Positions 1-10,930 of a stretch of DNA of 64,000 nucleotides are shown piece after piece. A program made the position numbers and the translations under genes. Position 1 is the first letter of the stretch; each line of letters starts with the position of its first letter. The stretch spans positions 4,650,001 through 4,714,000 of the forward strand of contig OX421964.1 of NCBI GenBank assembly GCA_949128115.1, given 5' to 3'. Origin of the DNA: Anaspis maculata (lineage: Eukaryota; Arthropoda; Insecta; Coleoptera; Scraptiidae). Below the pieces are notes generated by a model that was not told the DNA's origin, did not search any database, and saw only the letters and a program-made list of their open reading frames with translations.

Positions 1-259
1 GGCTCTTATTGGTCACCTCCGGAACTATTCAGGGCAAAATGATGTCAGCACATACACTTAAGTTTTAATGCTCAACATGATGAGGTAAAACTCATAAAAA
101 ATCACCCAGGGGTGGGGTGGTTGGAGACAGGCAGGGTAAAAATTGACCTACATTTTGTGTTTGTTTTTTTCCAGGATTTTATGCAAAATAGTTATCAAAA
201 TACGGTTATTTCTCATCACCAAACTCCAGCTTTGTTTTTAAAACCAAAGAAATCACTTG
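1..259. mobile_element. Left part of an older inverted-repeat element hosting the Polinton
   Basis: Bases about 1-125 match, in inverted orientation and imperfectly, the sequence just right of the Polinton (about 9990-10110). Shared words include the block around AGCACATACACT, a CACC-GGGTGGGG block, and a GGAGGT block at the outer end. The Polinton therefore appears to have inserted inside an older element with long inverted repeats whose left end lies at or beyond the window start. No coding sequence is seen. Confidence 0.5.
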
Positions 260-265
260 CGCTTC

Positions 266-930
266 AGTAGATAGGGAAGAAGGAGCCCAAATCAACTCTC
301 ATTACTTAAGGATGTAATTACAGAGAAGGAAATTACGACGTCGGTAATTAGCCCGGTGGTCTTACCGCTCTACAGTACACTCTTTCGATTGCGACGGCGG
401 ACGGCGGAGGGAAAGATATGGATAAGCGGTCCTGAAACCGAGCTCAATAATTATTGAGGTAATTACGGCGGCGGTAATAACGCCGGAGGTAAGACCGGCC
501 TCGGGAAATAATGCAGAGGTATGAATGAGCGCGACGAGTGCACTCAGCTCGGCAGTTGACCGTGCCAACACGCTTTCTCACTCGCACCTCTTCCGACACC
601 GTTTGCGCTATATTGGTAAGAGCGAGATGAAGCGCTGCCATCCTCTTAACACAGCTCGACCAAGCGCACAGCGGGAGGTCTTCTCCTCTGGCGCTCGGTT
701 TTTACCCGCTCTTCTCAGTCGAACCTTCGTCGTTACCATTTGTTCTGCGGTTGAAGGAGCGAGATGGAGCGTACGGTGCGAGCTCATGCGAGCGCTTTAC
801 CTGGGACGTCCGCGTTCCTCATGCAGACTATTTATCGAGAGTTGTGGAAGCTCGGCTAGAGCAGGTCCTGCACCAGCGTAAGGTAGGTCCTCATCATTGG
901 AAGACTCGAGGTTCGGAGGTCCTGCACATC

Positions 931-969
<39 letters not shown>

Positions 970-1734
970 ATTTCGCTCCACATCTCTGTCTATCATCCTA
1001 TGCAGTGGCGGTCCAGCCAAACGCAGGTGTTTATGCATCGGTGTACGGTTTCATTTATCAACGCTCACAACATGGGAACGAAGGGATGCACGACGCTTTA
1101 AAAAAAATAGGAGGAGGTAGCTAATTTTTCCATATGACCGCTACGTCGCAATGTTTTAATCATAGCAAGGAAAGAGAATATGAAATAGATATGGGAGCAG
1201 AGGTGAGGCGCACAGCGTTTTAAAAAAAATGAGATGAGGTACCTAATTTTTCTATATGCCCGCTGCGTCGACAGCGTGTGACAGAGCGCGCTATATTGGG
1301 ACCCATCCCTGTCTATCATCCCACATCGCATAAGATAGGTGCTAGGAACATCGGCATGGATATATTATGTGAGGCCTGTTAGATGCATAAGGTGAGGTTT
1401 CCCACCGTGGGTCTGCAGGTATAAAGTGCTATTATCATACAAAACCGGTAGGTACCTGCTCTTTAAAAAATTCATGCTCTCAAAGCTCGGGGTATATTAT
1501 AGAAATATGTGCCATCATAGTTTCGAGGAATATGGTGATATGATGGTGGTGTATGGAGATATTTCTACGAGCACTTTGGAAAAACCATATAGCAACACAT
1601 CGACACGGCTTCTATACCACTTTTTGAAGCATGGGGAAGCAGTGCCACTTGAATGAAAACTACGAGTGCACTCGCTTTTTTTTTATAAACCCAGCTGTGA
1701 ATGAGCATAATGAGCACCGTTTACCTGGAATCGC
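266..1734 (+). repeat. Left terminal inverted repeat of the Polinton
   Basis: Inverted copy of 8389-9862, very nearly identical. Small open frames inside are mirrored exactly in the other arm (for example 1426-1656 and 8470-8700), so they reflect arm identity rather than genes. It contains a (GA)n run at about 935-967. The paired arm ends at the shared word around TTTACCTGGAATCGC. Confidence 0.92.
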
Positions 1735-1839
1735 ATGGTTTAGCTGTAAAGATGTTGTGGGGTATGAGACAGTTCGGCATGCGTTAATTAGCAGTAGCCG
1801 TTGAAAAAAACTAGGCAATCTTTTTTTCAAGAGTTTTAT

Positions 1840-2499
1840 TCAAAAATTAATACATGTCTTCAGTCGTTCATAATCCGATAATACATCGTCGTAGTGTAGT
1901 TCGAGGAACTCTAGCATGCATGAAACTTTTTCATTAGATTTGAAACCAGCCAAAATCTGTTTGAGAACTTTATACATAGAAACGTTCGAGTTCGATACAT
2001 CGCTCGTTATTTTAAAGGAGCTTGATAATAAATCAGTATAAAATTTTTTAAAATTCATTGATTCTAGAGCCTCTAATCTATAGCTAATGATATCTCTCAT
2101 TCGTGCAATTTGTTGTAGAAAATTTTCATGCAGATAGACGGTCTGGGCCCTGCTATGTAGATGTCCGATGCCTGCAGATGATCCCAATTTTAGAGTATAG
2201 TTCTCGAAAATTTTCATATCACCATTCGGAACGTTCGAAGTTGATGCAGTCGAAGAGGGCAAGAGCTCTATTAATTCACTCCATTCCCGCATGGTGAAAG
2301 ATATTCGGCTCGAATTTGCATGCGATGTGATGATGATTGCTGGTGAGAGTCCTCTGGCGTTGCTAAGCCCGACTCGTATCCTTGCAGCTGATCCGTTCAG
2401 AGTTGTTTGATATAGTAATTCGGTCTCTTGAACGATGGCTTCGTCATAATACCGTAACATTTTTTCGATAGACTGCCAGGGGCTGAACAAGGTGGGCAT
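1840..2499 (-). CDS. Polinton-encoded hypothetical protein, 219 aa, possible PC4-like domain
   Basis: Open frame with an ATG start at 2497-2499. Its TGA stop overlaps an AATAAA signal (plus-strand bases 1835-1840), a compact 3' end expected of a real transcript. Around residues 43-80 the pattern of short beta-like stretches followed by RISFTMREWSELIEL resembles a transcriptional coactivator p15/PC4-like domain, a type I recall from uncharacterised Polinton-associated proteins; this is a faint match. The C-terminal half is leucine-rich and probably helical. No transmembrane segment or catalytic motif is visible. It lies just inside the left TIR and points outward. The coding frame is intact, unlike the integrase next to it, suggesting it was functional until recently. 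Confidence 0.55.
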   Translation of the reverse strand: MPTLFSPWQSIEKMLRYYDEAIVQETELLYQTTLNGSAARIRVGLSNARGLSPAIIITSHANSSRISFTMREWSELIELLPSSTASTSNVPNGDMKIFENYTLKLGSSAGIGHLHSRAQTVYLHENFLQQIARMRDIISYRLEALESMNFKKFYTDLLSSSFKITSDVSNSNVSMYKVLKQILAGFKSNEKVSCMLEFLELHYDDVLSDYERLKTCINF

Positions 2500-2514
2500 C
2501 TCTCTTTCTTTGAC

Positions 2515-2960
2515 GTTGGTGCTGGCGATGCTATGAAGATGTTTACGATGCTTATAATGCTAGCTGCTTATCTCGATATGCCGGTGATGATACTTATGTT
2601 GATGATGACGGCGATGACGAGGGTGTTATAACGATGTTTATGATGCTATGACGATAGCGAGGGTGATGAATATGATAATATGACGTTGTTTTATGATGAT
2701 ATGACGATAGCGATGATGTTGCTTATGATGAAATGACGTTAGCGGTGATGATGCTTGTGATGATATGGCGATAGCGGTGATGATCCTTACGTTGATATGA
2801 CGATAGAGGTGATGATGCTTGCGATGATATGACGATAACGGTGATGATGCTTATGATGATATGGCGTTGCTGGTGATGATATGACGTTGCTGGTGATGAT
2901 GGCTACGTTGCTTATGGCGATAGCGCCGATGGAGTTTATGACGGCTGTGATCGGGACGTT
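2515..2960. repeat. GATG-rich degenerate minisatellite
   Basis: About 400 bp of imperfect units of roughly 33 bp built from GATGATGCTTATGATGATAT and GACGATAGCGGT. It lies between the 219-aa ORF and the integrase remnant. It may hold the promoter of the 219-aa ORF, but no core promoter motif can be singled out. Confidence 0.7.
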
Positions 2961-3002
2961 TTTGCTCCAGACACCTTATTTCACCGGCTCTCTGGCGTTA
3001 AG

Positions 3003-3062
3003 TGTGATCGACGAGGTTGCTGGTTCAAACAACGTCTGCTCTCGCAATCCACCCTCGATCGG
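3003..3062 (+). repeat. Short inverted segment shared with 7345-7408
   Basis: The stretch containing GTGATCGACGAGGTTG and TTCAAACAAC is found again in inverted orientation at 7345-7408, near the other end of the same element. It may be a relic of an additional subterminal repeat, or of an internal inversion when the Polinton lost its core. Confidence 0.6.
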
Positions 3063-3322
3063 GCATGCCCAAATATTTAACGTAAAGCCTCGAACCGGTT
3101 TTTTTCAAAACTTTTTCCACTAGATAGATCTCGGGATGTTTAGTTTTCTCTAGTTCTCGTTCGTAAAAACATCCCATGATCGGCGAACCCTTTAGATCTT
3201 CAATAAGATATGTAGCCGGGTTGGTGTTCGGTTTCACTTGTCTGATGCGAAACAGCTCCGTCGTCCAGTTGGAGGTATAACCTTTTTCAAAAAGTACTTT
3301 GTATTTACCCAGACGCGCTAGC
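3025..3322 (-). pseudogene. C-terminal remnant of Polinton integrase (chromo-like end)
   Basis: Reading the minus strand from about 3320, the frame shows the integrase C-terminal landmarks YTSNWTTELFRI, then NPATYLIEDLKG, GCFYERELEKTKHPE and a chromodomain-like YLVEKVLKK...LYVKYLG ending at 3025. Maverick/Polinton integrases are retroviral-type DD35E enzymes that insert the element with 6-bp duplications. The catalytic core should lie upstream (higher coordinates) but is gone: the frame runs into the 59-bp satellite. About 100 residues remain, against a usual length of several hundred. The family assignment is strong; the gene is dead here. Confidence 0.85.
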
Positions 3323-3399
3323 AGCCCATGCCGACTCGGCGCTTAAATGATTCTAATGATCTATCCATCTATAATATGCCTCAATAGATCAGCCGGCTG

Positions 3400-4400
3400 A
3401 ACCATGCCTAATTCCACAAGGTCGCCGGTTGAAACATCACGAGCTGATTATTGCATGACGAGCTGCTGGTTAAAGCATGACGACACTGCTGGCAACTCAT
3501 GCCGACTTATGGTATGACGTGCTGATGGTTAAAGCATGACGACACTGCTGGCAACTCATGCCGACTTATGGCATGACGTGTTGCTGGTTAAAGCATGACG
3601 ACACTGCTGGCAACTCATGCCGACTTATGGCATGACGTGCTGATGGTTAAAGCATGACGACACTGCTGGCAACTCATGCCGACTTATGGTATGATGTGCT
3701 GATGGTTAAAGCATGACGACACTGCTGGCAACTCATGCCGACTTATGGTATGACGTGCTGATGGTTAAAGCATGACGACACTGCTGGCAACTCATGCCGA
3801 CTTATGGTATGACGTGCTGATGGTTAAAGCATGACGACACTGCTGGCAACTCATGCCGACTTATGGTATGACGTGCTGATGGTTAAAGCATGACGCCACT
3901 GCTGGCAACTCATGCCGACTTATGGCATGACGTGCTGCTGGTTAAAGCATGACGACACTGCTGGCAACTCATGCCGACTTATGGCATGACGTGCTGATGG
4001 TTAAAGCATGACGACACTGCTGGCAACTCATGCCGACTTATGGTATGATGTGCTGATGGTTAAAGCATGACGACACTGCTGGCAACTCATGCCGACTTAT
4101 GGTATGATGTGCTGATGGTTAAAGCATGACGACACTGCTGGCAACTCATGCCGACTTATGGTATGACGTGCTGATGGTTAAAGCATGACGACACTGCTGG
4201 CAACTCATGCCGACTTATGGTATGACGTGCTGATGGTTAAAGCATGACGCCACTGCTGGCAACTCATGCCGACTTATGGCATGACGTGCTGATGGTTAAA
4301 GCATGACGCCACTGTTGGCAGCTCATGCCGACTTATGGCATGACGAGCTGCTGGGTAAAGCATGACGTCATTGCTAGCAGCCCATGCCGACCCGATGCTT
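3400..4400. repeat. 59-bp satellite array inside the Polinton
   Basis: Roughly 15 head-to-tail copies of a 59-bp unit of the form GCTGATGGTTAAAGCATGACG / ACACTGCTGGCAACTCATG / CCGACTTATGGTATGACGT. Variants differ at a few positions (TGATG or TGCTG, GGTATG or GGCATG). The outer units at both ends are more divergent. A second degenerate block follows at about 4390-4720. The array lies where the integrase catalytic core would be expected. Confidence 0.92.
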
Positions 4401-4838
4401 AAATGATTCTATTAATCTATCCATCTATAATATACCTCAATAGAACATCCAGCTGAACCATGCCTAATTCCACATGGTCGTCGGTTAAAACATCACGAGC
4501 TGATTATGGCATGACGAGCTGCTGGGTAAGGCATGACGTCATTGCTAGCAGCCCATGCCGACCCGACGCTTAAAACGTGGTGATCTAGGTGATAGGGCAT
4601 GACGACTGATGGTTAATGCACAGCGCTTTGACTATCAGACCATGCCGTCTCTATGGATAAAACATGTCGACTAGTGCTGCTGGCACATGTCAAATTATCT
4701 AGCAGAGCATGTCGACTTATTATGGTTGAAACATTGCACCGTAGCGGTTATAGCTATAAAACCTCGAATACCTCCGATTAATAGCCAGTCGCGATCGATC
4801 TTTGTTCAGTGAATGAAGCTGCTGATCCTGAAAGAAAC

Positions 4839-6206
4839 ATGAGAAATCAAATTAGTTCTGAAACAATTCAAAAGGCTGTAGCCGAAGTCCGACGTGGTGG
4901 CTCGCGCAGAGCGATCGCTAGGTCATTATGTATTCCCGCATCTACACTGGGGCGGCTGTTGCGACGGGTTAAGAAAGTGAACGGCGTGTATGTCTATAAT
5001 CCAAATATCGGGAATAGGAGAATCTTCTCAAAAGATGAGGAGTTGATGCTCGCTGATTATATCAAAGCAGCATCGAAAATGCCACATGGCGTGACACGCA
5101 AGCACGTGTGTAAATTCGCTCTAGAACAGGCTAGACTGCTAAACAAGAGCTATCCACAGCGCTGGGATAAACAGCAAGCAGCATCTTTTGATTGGTGCAG
5201 AGGATTCATGAAACGACATCCGGACATTTCACTCAGAGGCTGCAGGGAACGCAATTTGCAGCAAGTGGTAGATCCTGACAAAGCGGCTCAGACCGTCTCT
5301 TGTAAAAATCACGAGACTTTTGAAGTCAGCTCGAATAATTCGGCTATGGTTATGAAGTATCCAACCAAAGCTTCGTCGAATACGTCGCTACAGCTCCTAG
5401 CATCATCAGGGGCTCAACCGGGACCTTCGCCAGTGCTGTCATCATCAGCCAGCATGATATCGGAACCATCAGATGTGTATGATGACGAGGATGCAGATGG
5501 TTATGAAAGAGCAGATGAGGACTCCACTACCAAGTTCACCGGTAATAAAGAAGATTTTCACAGCTCACAGGTTGGGGCGTCTAAAGCCTATGATTATATT
5601 AGCGTGTTCAGACCACGTTTTTCATCGGGGGATCAAGTCAAATCACGTCTCGCTTCTAAATATGCGAACACTGCTAAATCCTCGGAAGACTCTGTCTTGA
5701 AAGCTGATAGTGACGATGTGTTATACGATGGCTCTGGTGATTTCAACGCTGACAACGAACTTTCTTCGAGTACGCTTATCAAACCGCGTACGGGGTATAA
5801 AAATGCATATGAGCTCCGTTTTTCATCTGAGGACGAGGATCAAAACATGCGGTGTAAGAGCTTCAGTAATACAAAAGAAGTTTCTTCAAGGGCGCGACTT
5901 ACACCGAGTGGAGGATATCAGAATGCGTACAAGCACTGTTTTTCATCTGAGGATGAAGATAAGAGGTGCTCGGGGAGCGACTTCGAGAACATTGACGATC
6001 ATGTGGGGAATGTCTCCTTTATGAGTGATATGGGACGACGACGATTTGCGAAGAGGTCCCTAGTGGGTGAATATTTCACCGACATAAATGGCGTTATAGA
6101 TCGATTAGTAACATTGAGTGCACAGCGGAACACCGGGGACGTCGGAGTCGTCCGAGAAATAGTATCGCTGGAAAAAATTCTCCGAGATGCTGAAGTAATA
6201 TACTAA
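4839..6206 (+). CDS. Pipsqueak/CENP-B-type HTH DNA-binding protein carried by the Polinton, 455 aa
   Basis: Single-exon gene. The frame is open from 4809 but the first ATG is at 4839. Residues about 5-45 form a pipsqueak-type HTH (SSETIQKAVAEVRRGGSRRA, then IPASTLGRLLRR). Residues about 57-140 resemble the CENP-B/Tigger second HTH (FSKDEELMLADYI, KHVCKFALEQA, WCRGFMKRHPDISLR). The rest is acidic and serine-rich, with an imperfect repeat ending in FSSEDED (GYKNAYELRFSSEDED and GYQNAYKHCFSSEDED). No DDE catalytic domain is present, so this is a DNA-binding factor derived from a pogo/Tigger-like transposase or a psq factor, not an active transposase. AATAAA at about 6359-6364 fits a 3' end. It is the only full-length intact gene of the element. 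Its role (regulator of the element or captured host gene) is unknown. Confidence 0.8.
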   Translation: MRNQISSETIQKAVAEVRRGGSRRAIARSLCIPASTLGRLLRRVKKVNGVYVYNPNIGNRRIFSKDEELMLADYIKAASKMPHGVTRKHVCKFALEQARLLNKSYPQRWDKQQAASFDWCRGFMKRHPDISLRGCRERNLQQVVDPDKAAQTVSCKNHETFEVSSNNSAMVMKYPTKASSNTSLQLLASSGAQPGPSPVLSSSASMISEPSDVYDDEDADGYERADEDSTTKFTGNKEDFHSSQVGASKAYDYISVFRPRFSSGDQVKSRLASKYANTAKSSEDSVLKADSDDVLYDGSGDFNADNELSSSTLIKPRTGYKNAYELRFSSEDEDQNMRCKSFSNTKEVSSRARLTPSGGYQNAYKHCFSSEDEDKRCSGSDFENIDDHVGNVSFMSDMGRRRFAKRSLVGEYFTDINGVIDRLVTLSAQRNTGDVGVVREIVSLEKILRDAEVIY

Positions 6207-7125
6207 TATTTTTGGATACCCTCAATAGCGTAAAAATGTCGATATTTTATTCACGATCGAATGGGGCATTGACTGGAAATTTGTATTAACTAATACCTAA
6301 TACCTACCTACCTACCTACCTACCTAGCCATTTAAAGATGTAGTGAATATTCCCGTGGAAATAAAGATATTGATCACTTTTGAAAAGAGCATATTTCTTT
6401 CACTGTCATAATCACCAATCCTATATGCCTGGTTGTGATGCCCATACTTGTCTCAACAGCGAATCATAAGGTGAGGGTTTGCGGAATGCCAGCCTCATGG
6501 ACACGTTCATATTTATCAAAAAAAAAAAGAAAAAAGAATCCAGAGATGTCAAATAAATAGAGCGAGCTCGCGCGAAAGAATAGTCTTGACTGTAGAAACC
6601 CTCCAAAGCTCTTGTACTTTTTATCGCACCCAAATCAGTCCGGGCAGAGTCCAATTCCGGCTCTGTTAGAAGTCTATAATCTCTCATTCAAGATATAAAA
6701 ATTGAGCATTCCTTGATGCTAGAACATGGTATGCATGGTGAGAGATCCTTTTTGGCTCCCTTTTACTTCTCCTGAGCCACATCAATTCGGATGATAGCCG
6801 TACCCACTTCGAAGGAACGCCTAGCGTATTCGGCAAGACATATCAAAAATTTATATTTTTGCAATCACTGCGGCTACTAGTTACTGTAGCATCATGCATT
6901 TTGCCGATTTTGGTGGTGCAATGAGTTGCTAGGGGGCAATTTCCCTGGCAACTCCCTGCACAAAAGAGGTGAATCAGCATCTAATTCGAGTTGTATATCA
7001 AGTCAGGGAGATATTAGAAATATAAATTTTTTACATGGTTTGCGGAAAACTCTGAGCTTTCGAGTAAACTAGATAATATCATCCTATCCAATTTTATTCA
7101 GAAAATCAAATAAAACAGATAAAAC
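6207..7125. other. 3' region of the HTH gene and non-coding Polinton sequence
   Basis: Contains a CTAC/TACC microsatellite at about 6300-6326, the AATAAA signal at about 6359-6364, and then sequence without a convincing gene. The short frames here look like chance. Confidence 0.6.
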
Positions 7126-7740
7126 ATGTTTCACCCTCTAGCTCATCGTCAAACCGGTAAATTATTCTCGGAAATGCCTGCAAATACCTTCAAACATGTG
7201 AATGAAAATTTCTATGCTCTTGCTAGTACGATGAAATCCATCGTGTTTAACACTTGGGGGATATGGAAGATGCCGGTTCTCCGGTCATTTGGTTGGATTT
7301 TTTCCAACATTTCCATCTCAGATGGGGTTTTTTTCGAGTCGAACTTTGCGGTCGAGGATGGATTACGAGAGCAGATGTTGTTTGAACCGTCAACCTCATC
7401 GATCACGGTTATCATCATAATATTATTTAAAATTATCGTAGCGAGAATTAGGCAGCTTATTATACGCGATTTTCTCTTAAATTGATGCTTTCATATGTAT
7501 ATCATATTCTCTTCTCTCCGGATGTGGATATTTTGAAGCGAACTTGGGTATTAGGCAAATACTTATCACTCTATACTCTACTATTTTCACGCAAGCATAC
7601 TGGACTGAAAAAAATTATTCAGTGCTGATATTTTCCAACTCGGGGCACTATGGCATGCAAAAGAAAGAAGTAGCTTTCAATTAAGTTTCTACATAAATAT
7701 TTACTGTATAATTAACTCCATTAATAAGGCTGGAAGAGCG
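7126..7740. other. Decayed Polinton segment homologous to the 11.2-kb palindrome
   Basis: Patchy homology to 53415-54245 (and its mirror in the other palindrome arm). Around 7160-7215 both share an AAATG-CTGCAAATA block and AACATGTGAATGAAAATT. Around 7600-7725 both share TACTGGACTGA, CAG(C/T)GCTGATATTTT and AAGTTTCTA. A 119-codon frame at 7126-7485 is open but has no recognisable product and overlaps the inverted segment at 7345-7408. It is probably relic coding or subterminal sequence of the Polinton family. Confidence 0.6.
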
Positions 7741-8388
7741 GCCGCCCGAAGCTTCTCCTATAATACCTGCATATAGCGGGCAGGTACCTGCAGCAGAACA
7801 GGTTGGGATTTCTTCTACGGTCCTCATTGTTGTGTCATGGCTCGAAATTGCGGCGGTGTCTTGTTCGACCCGGGGTAAATTGGTTTTTATTCGCTAGGTA
7901 TTTACAATACATCAGCGGTTACTATATACGTATCGCAATTTTACACCAGCAGCCATGTTGCAGGCTCAATTAGTCATGGTTCAGCCGGCTGATATATTGA
8001 GACATATTATAGATGGATAGATAGATAGAATCATTTATTTGTTCAAGATGAAAACAGGCAGGTAGGTTATCACGTGGGTACCTACATCCTGATCATTAGC
8101 GAACTTATGACACCCAGTATGTACATGCATGCGGTAGGATAGGTATCCCTTATCACTACATAGCACTATATATGGGGAGCTATGTTTGAAGGTGGATTCG
8201 GGTTTTATTTTAACAAGAATCTCGCACCGGTACGACCTTTTTTTTTTTAAACTCGTAACACCATGATAAACAAGACGGCGGATTTTAAATAAGGTTTCTA
8301 TCTATCAAATAAATATTTCTCGGTTCACTCAGTTCTTCGCCATAGGAAAAAAATAGCTGATGCGACTAACCATCCTTTCAGAAAGGAG
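7741..8388. other. Non-coding Polinton interior
   Basis: No gene is seen. The stretch at about 7975-8035 (CAGCCGGCTGA plus ATTATAGATGGATAGAT) is an inverted copy of sequence at about 3350-3420 and 4390-4450 that borders the 59-bp satellite, another sign of internal inversion or duplication. Confidence 0.5.
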
Positions 8389-9156
8389 GCGATTCCAGGT
8401 AAACGGTGCTCATTATGCTCATTCACAGCTGGGTTTATAAAAAAAAAAAAGCGAGTGCACTCGTAGTTTTCATTCAAGTGGCACTGCTTCCCCATGCTTT
8501 AAAAAGTGGTATAGAAGCCGTGTCGATGTGTTGCTATATGGTTTTTCCAAAGTGCTCGTAGAAATATCTCCATACACCACCATCATATCACCATATTCCT
8601 CGAAACTATGATGGCACATATTTCTATAATATACCCCGAGCTTTGAGAGCATGAATTTTTTAAAGAGCAGGTACCTACCGGTTTTGTATGATAATAGCAC
8701 TTTATACCTGCAGACCCACGGTGGGAAACCTCACCTTATGCATCTAACAGGCCTCACATAATATATCCATGCCGATGTTCCTAGCACCTATCTTATGCGA
8801 TGTGGGATGATAGACAGGGATGGGTCCCAATATAGCGCGCTCTGTCACACGCTGTCGACGCAGCGGGCATATAGAAAAATTAGGTACCTCATCTCATTTT
8901 TTTTAAAACGCTGTGCGCCTCACCTCTGCTCCCATATCTATTTCATATTCTCCCTCCTTGCTATGATTAAAACATTGCGACGTAGCGGTCATATGGAAAA
9001 ATTAGCTACCTCCTCCTATTTTTTTTAAAGCGTCGTGCATCCCTTCGTTCCCATGTTGTGAGCGTTGATAAATGAAACCGTACACCGATGCATAAACACC
9101 TGCGTTTGGCTGGACCGCCACTGCATAGGATGATAGACAGAGATGTGGAGCGAAAT

Positions 9157-9197
<41 letters not shown>

Positions 9198-9862
9198 GAT
9201 GTGCAGGACCTCCGAACCTCGAGTCTTCCAATGATGAGGACCTACCTTACGCTGGTGCAGGACCTGCTCTAGCCGAGCTTCCACAACTCTCGATAAATAG
9301 TCTGCATGAGGAACGCGGACGTCCCAGGTGAAGCGCTCGCATGAGCTCGCACCGTACGCTCCATCTCGCTCCTTCAACCGCAGAACAAATGGTAACGACG
9401 AAGGTTCGACTGAGAAGAGCAGGTAAAAACCGAGCGCCAGAGGAGAAGACCTCCCGCTGTGCGCTTGGTCGAGCTGTGTTAAGAGGATGGCAGCGCTTCA
9501 TCTCGCTCTTACCAATATAGCGCAAACGGTGTCGGAAGAGGTGCGAGTGAGAAAGCGTGTTGGCACGGTCAACTGCCGAGCTGAGTGCACTCGTCGCGCT
9601 CATTCATACCTCTGCATTATTTCCCGAGGCCGGTCTTACCTCCGGCGTTATTACCGCCGCCGTAATTACCTCAATAATTATTGAGCTCGGTTTCAGGACC
9701 GCTTATCCATATCTTTCCCTCCGCCGTCCGCCGTCGCAATCGAAAGAGTGTACTGTAGAGCGGTAGGACCACCGGGCTAATTACCGACGTCGTAATTTCC
9801 TCCTCTGTAATTACATCCTTAAGTAATGAGAGTTGATTTGGGCTCCTTCTTCCCTATCTACT
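8389..9862 (-). repeat. Right terminal inverted repeat of the Polinton
   Basis: Mirror of 266-1734. It contains a (CT)n run at about 9160-9196 matching the (GA)n of the left arm. Differences between arms are few (for example in run lengths), implying recent insertion or arm homogenisation. Confidence 0.92.
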
Positions 9863-9868
9863 CGCTTC

Positions 9869-10170
9869 TCCATTTCAAAAAGCAGTTTTTTCCAGCAAAA
9901 CTTAGCAAAACTTGAGTCACAATAATTGAATCAATTATTGTTCCAGAAAACTTGGGCTAGTTTGAACACCTCCTCTGCCTTAGTTACCCCCCACCCAGGT
10001 GAATTTTTTCAAAGATTTTCACATAAGAATGGGGATAAGAATTTTAGTGTATGTGCTTAGTTTTATTATTCTCTCCTAACTGGTTACGGAGGTAATAACG
10101 CCTGATTACGAGATACCCTGAATACAACCAAGTAGAGAGATTCCTCATTTTGGATGGTAATACTTGGGAG
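9869..10170. mobile_element. Right part of the older host element of the Polinton
   Basis: About 9990-10110 is inversely related to 1-125 (TAGTGTATGTGCTTAG and GGTTACGGAGGT). No gene is visible in this stretch. Confidence 0.45.
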
Positions 10171-10924
10171 TAGAGACCGGATTTTAGGCCGTTAAAAAGT
10201 GGAAATTAGGACACATGTTCAGGTGAATAAAAGCTCCATTTTAGGACGCTTTAGGCCGTAACGACTAAAATAGGCAAAATAGGCCGAAAACATTTTTCGT
10301 ATGTGATAAAACAAATTAGTGATTTTTTAGTATTGTCTCCCTGAAACAGTCATTTTGCCGACTGTTTTGAGTCCACAAAACACGAATTTTTGCGAACTGT
10401 ATCTGAAAGATTCTCTCAAGGTGTTGTATTGTTGATTTAGCAGTTTAGTTGTTGTATTTATATTGTTACGGAATAGGCAACTTCACTATGGCCGATATGG
10501 AAGATACAAATTGGTGTTTGGAAAGCTCATGCTAAAAAATGATAATACATGCGACAAGTACGCAAAATGCTTCGGCGGCTCATTCGCTTCTATGGATAAT
10601 GCAGATTTATCCGCAAAGGATTTATTTTGCGCACTTGTAACATAAATTACCAGTTGGTGTCGAAATGAATAAAAGTGACATACAGTACGGAACAAATTAA
10701 ACAATGTGAATTATTTCAACCGTAACATAGAAAAAACCTATTGCAGGCTGTTAAAAAAGCACTTTTAGGCCACTAAATCCAAGTTTTGATAATTTTAGGC
10801 AAGTTAGACTTCAATCAAAGAGATGTGAAAGGCTTTTTTTTCCAACATAACTATATATTTCAAAGCTGAGTGCAAATGATCAAAACAAAAACCGAAAGCC
10901 AATTTGCCTAGAGTCCTGTCCCTG
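10171..10924. mobile_element. hAT-like non-autonomous element, copy A
   Basis: Begins TAGAGACCGGATTTTAGGC and ends with the inverse GCCTAGAGTCCTGTCCCTG. The interior (GTTAAAAAG...TTAGG motifs, a CAGGTGAATAAAAGCT block and a GCGCACTTGTAACATA block) recurs in copy B and at about 42290-42560, showing a dispersed family. No transposase is found. Confidence 0.6.
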
Positions 10925-10930
10925 CGTCAA

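Larger units (their letters stand above)
266..9862. mobile_element. Maverick/Polinton DNA transposon, short non-autonomous derivative
   Basis: The element begins AGTAGATAGGG and ends CCCTATCTACT. It is flanked by the 6-bp direct repeat cgcttc at 260-265 and 9863-9868. AG...CT ends plus a 6-bp target duplication are the signature of Maverick/Polinton elements, and the inside keeps the C-terminal part of a Polinton integrase. At 9.6 kb it is far shorter than the usual 15-20 kb. No protein-primed DNA polymerase B, packaging ATPase, protease or capsid gene is recognisable, so it should need another copy for mobility. Contents in order: left TIR, minus-strand 219-aa ORF, GATG-rich repeats, integrase remnant, 59-bp satellite, plus-strand DNA-binding protein gene, a segment shared with the palindrome at 45.9-57.1 kb, right TIR. 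Confidence 0.9.

Noticed and set aside
362..1656. Several small proteins in the left Polinton arm, and their mirrors at 8470-9766
   Set aside because: They are conserved only because the arms are near-identical. They overlap each other on both strands and one is built on the (GA)n run.
3400..4400. CRISPR-like array
   Set aside because: Units are contiguous 59-bp tandem copies without unique spacers, in eukaryotic DNA inside a Polinton.
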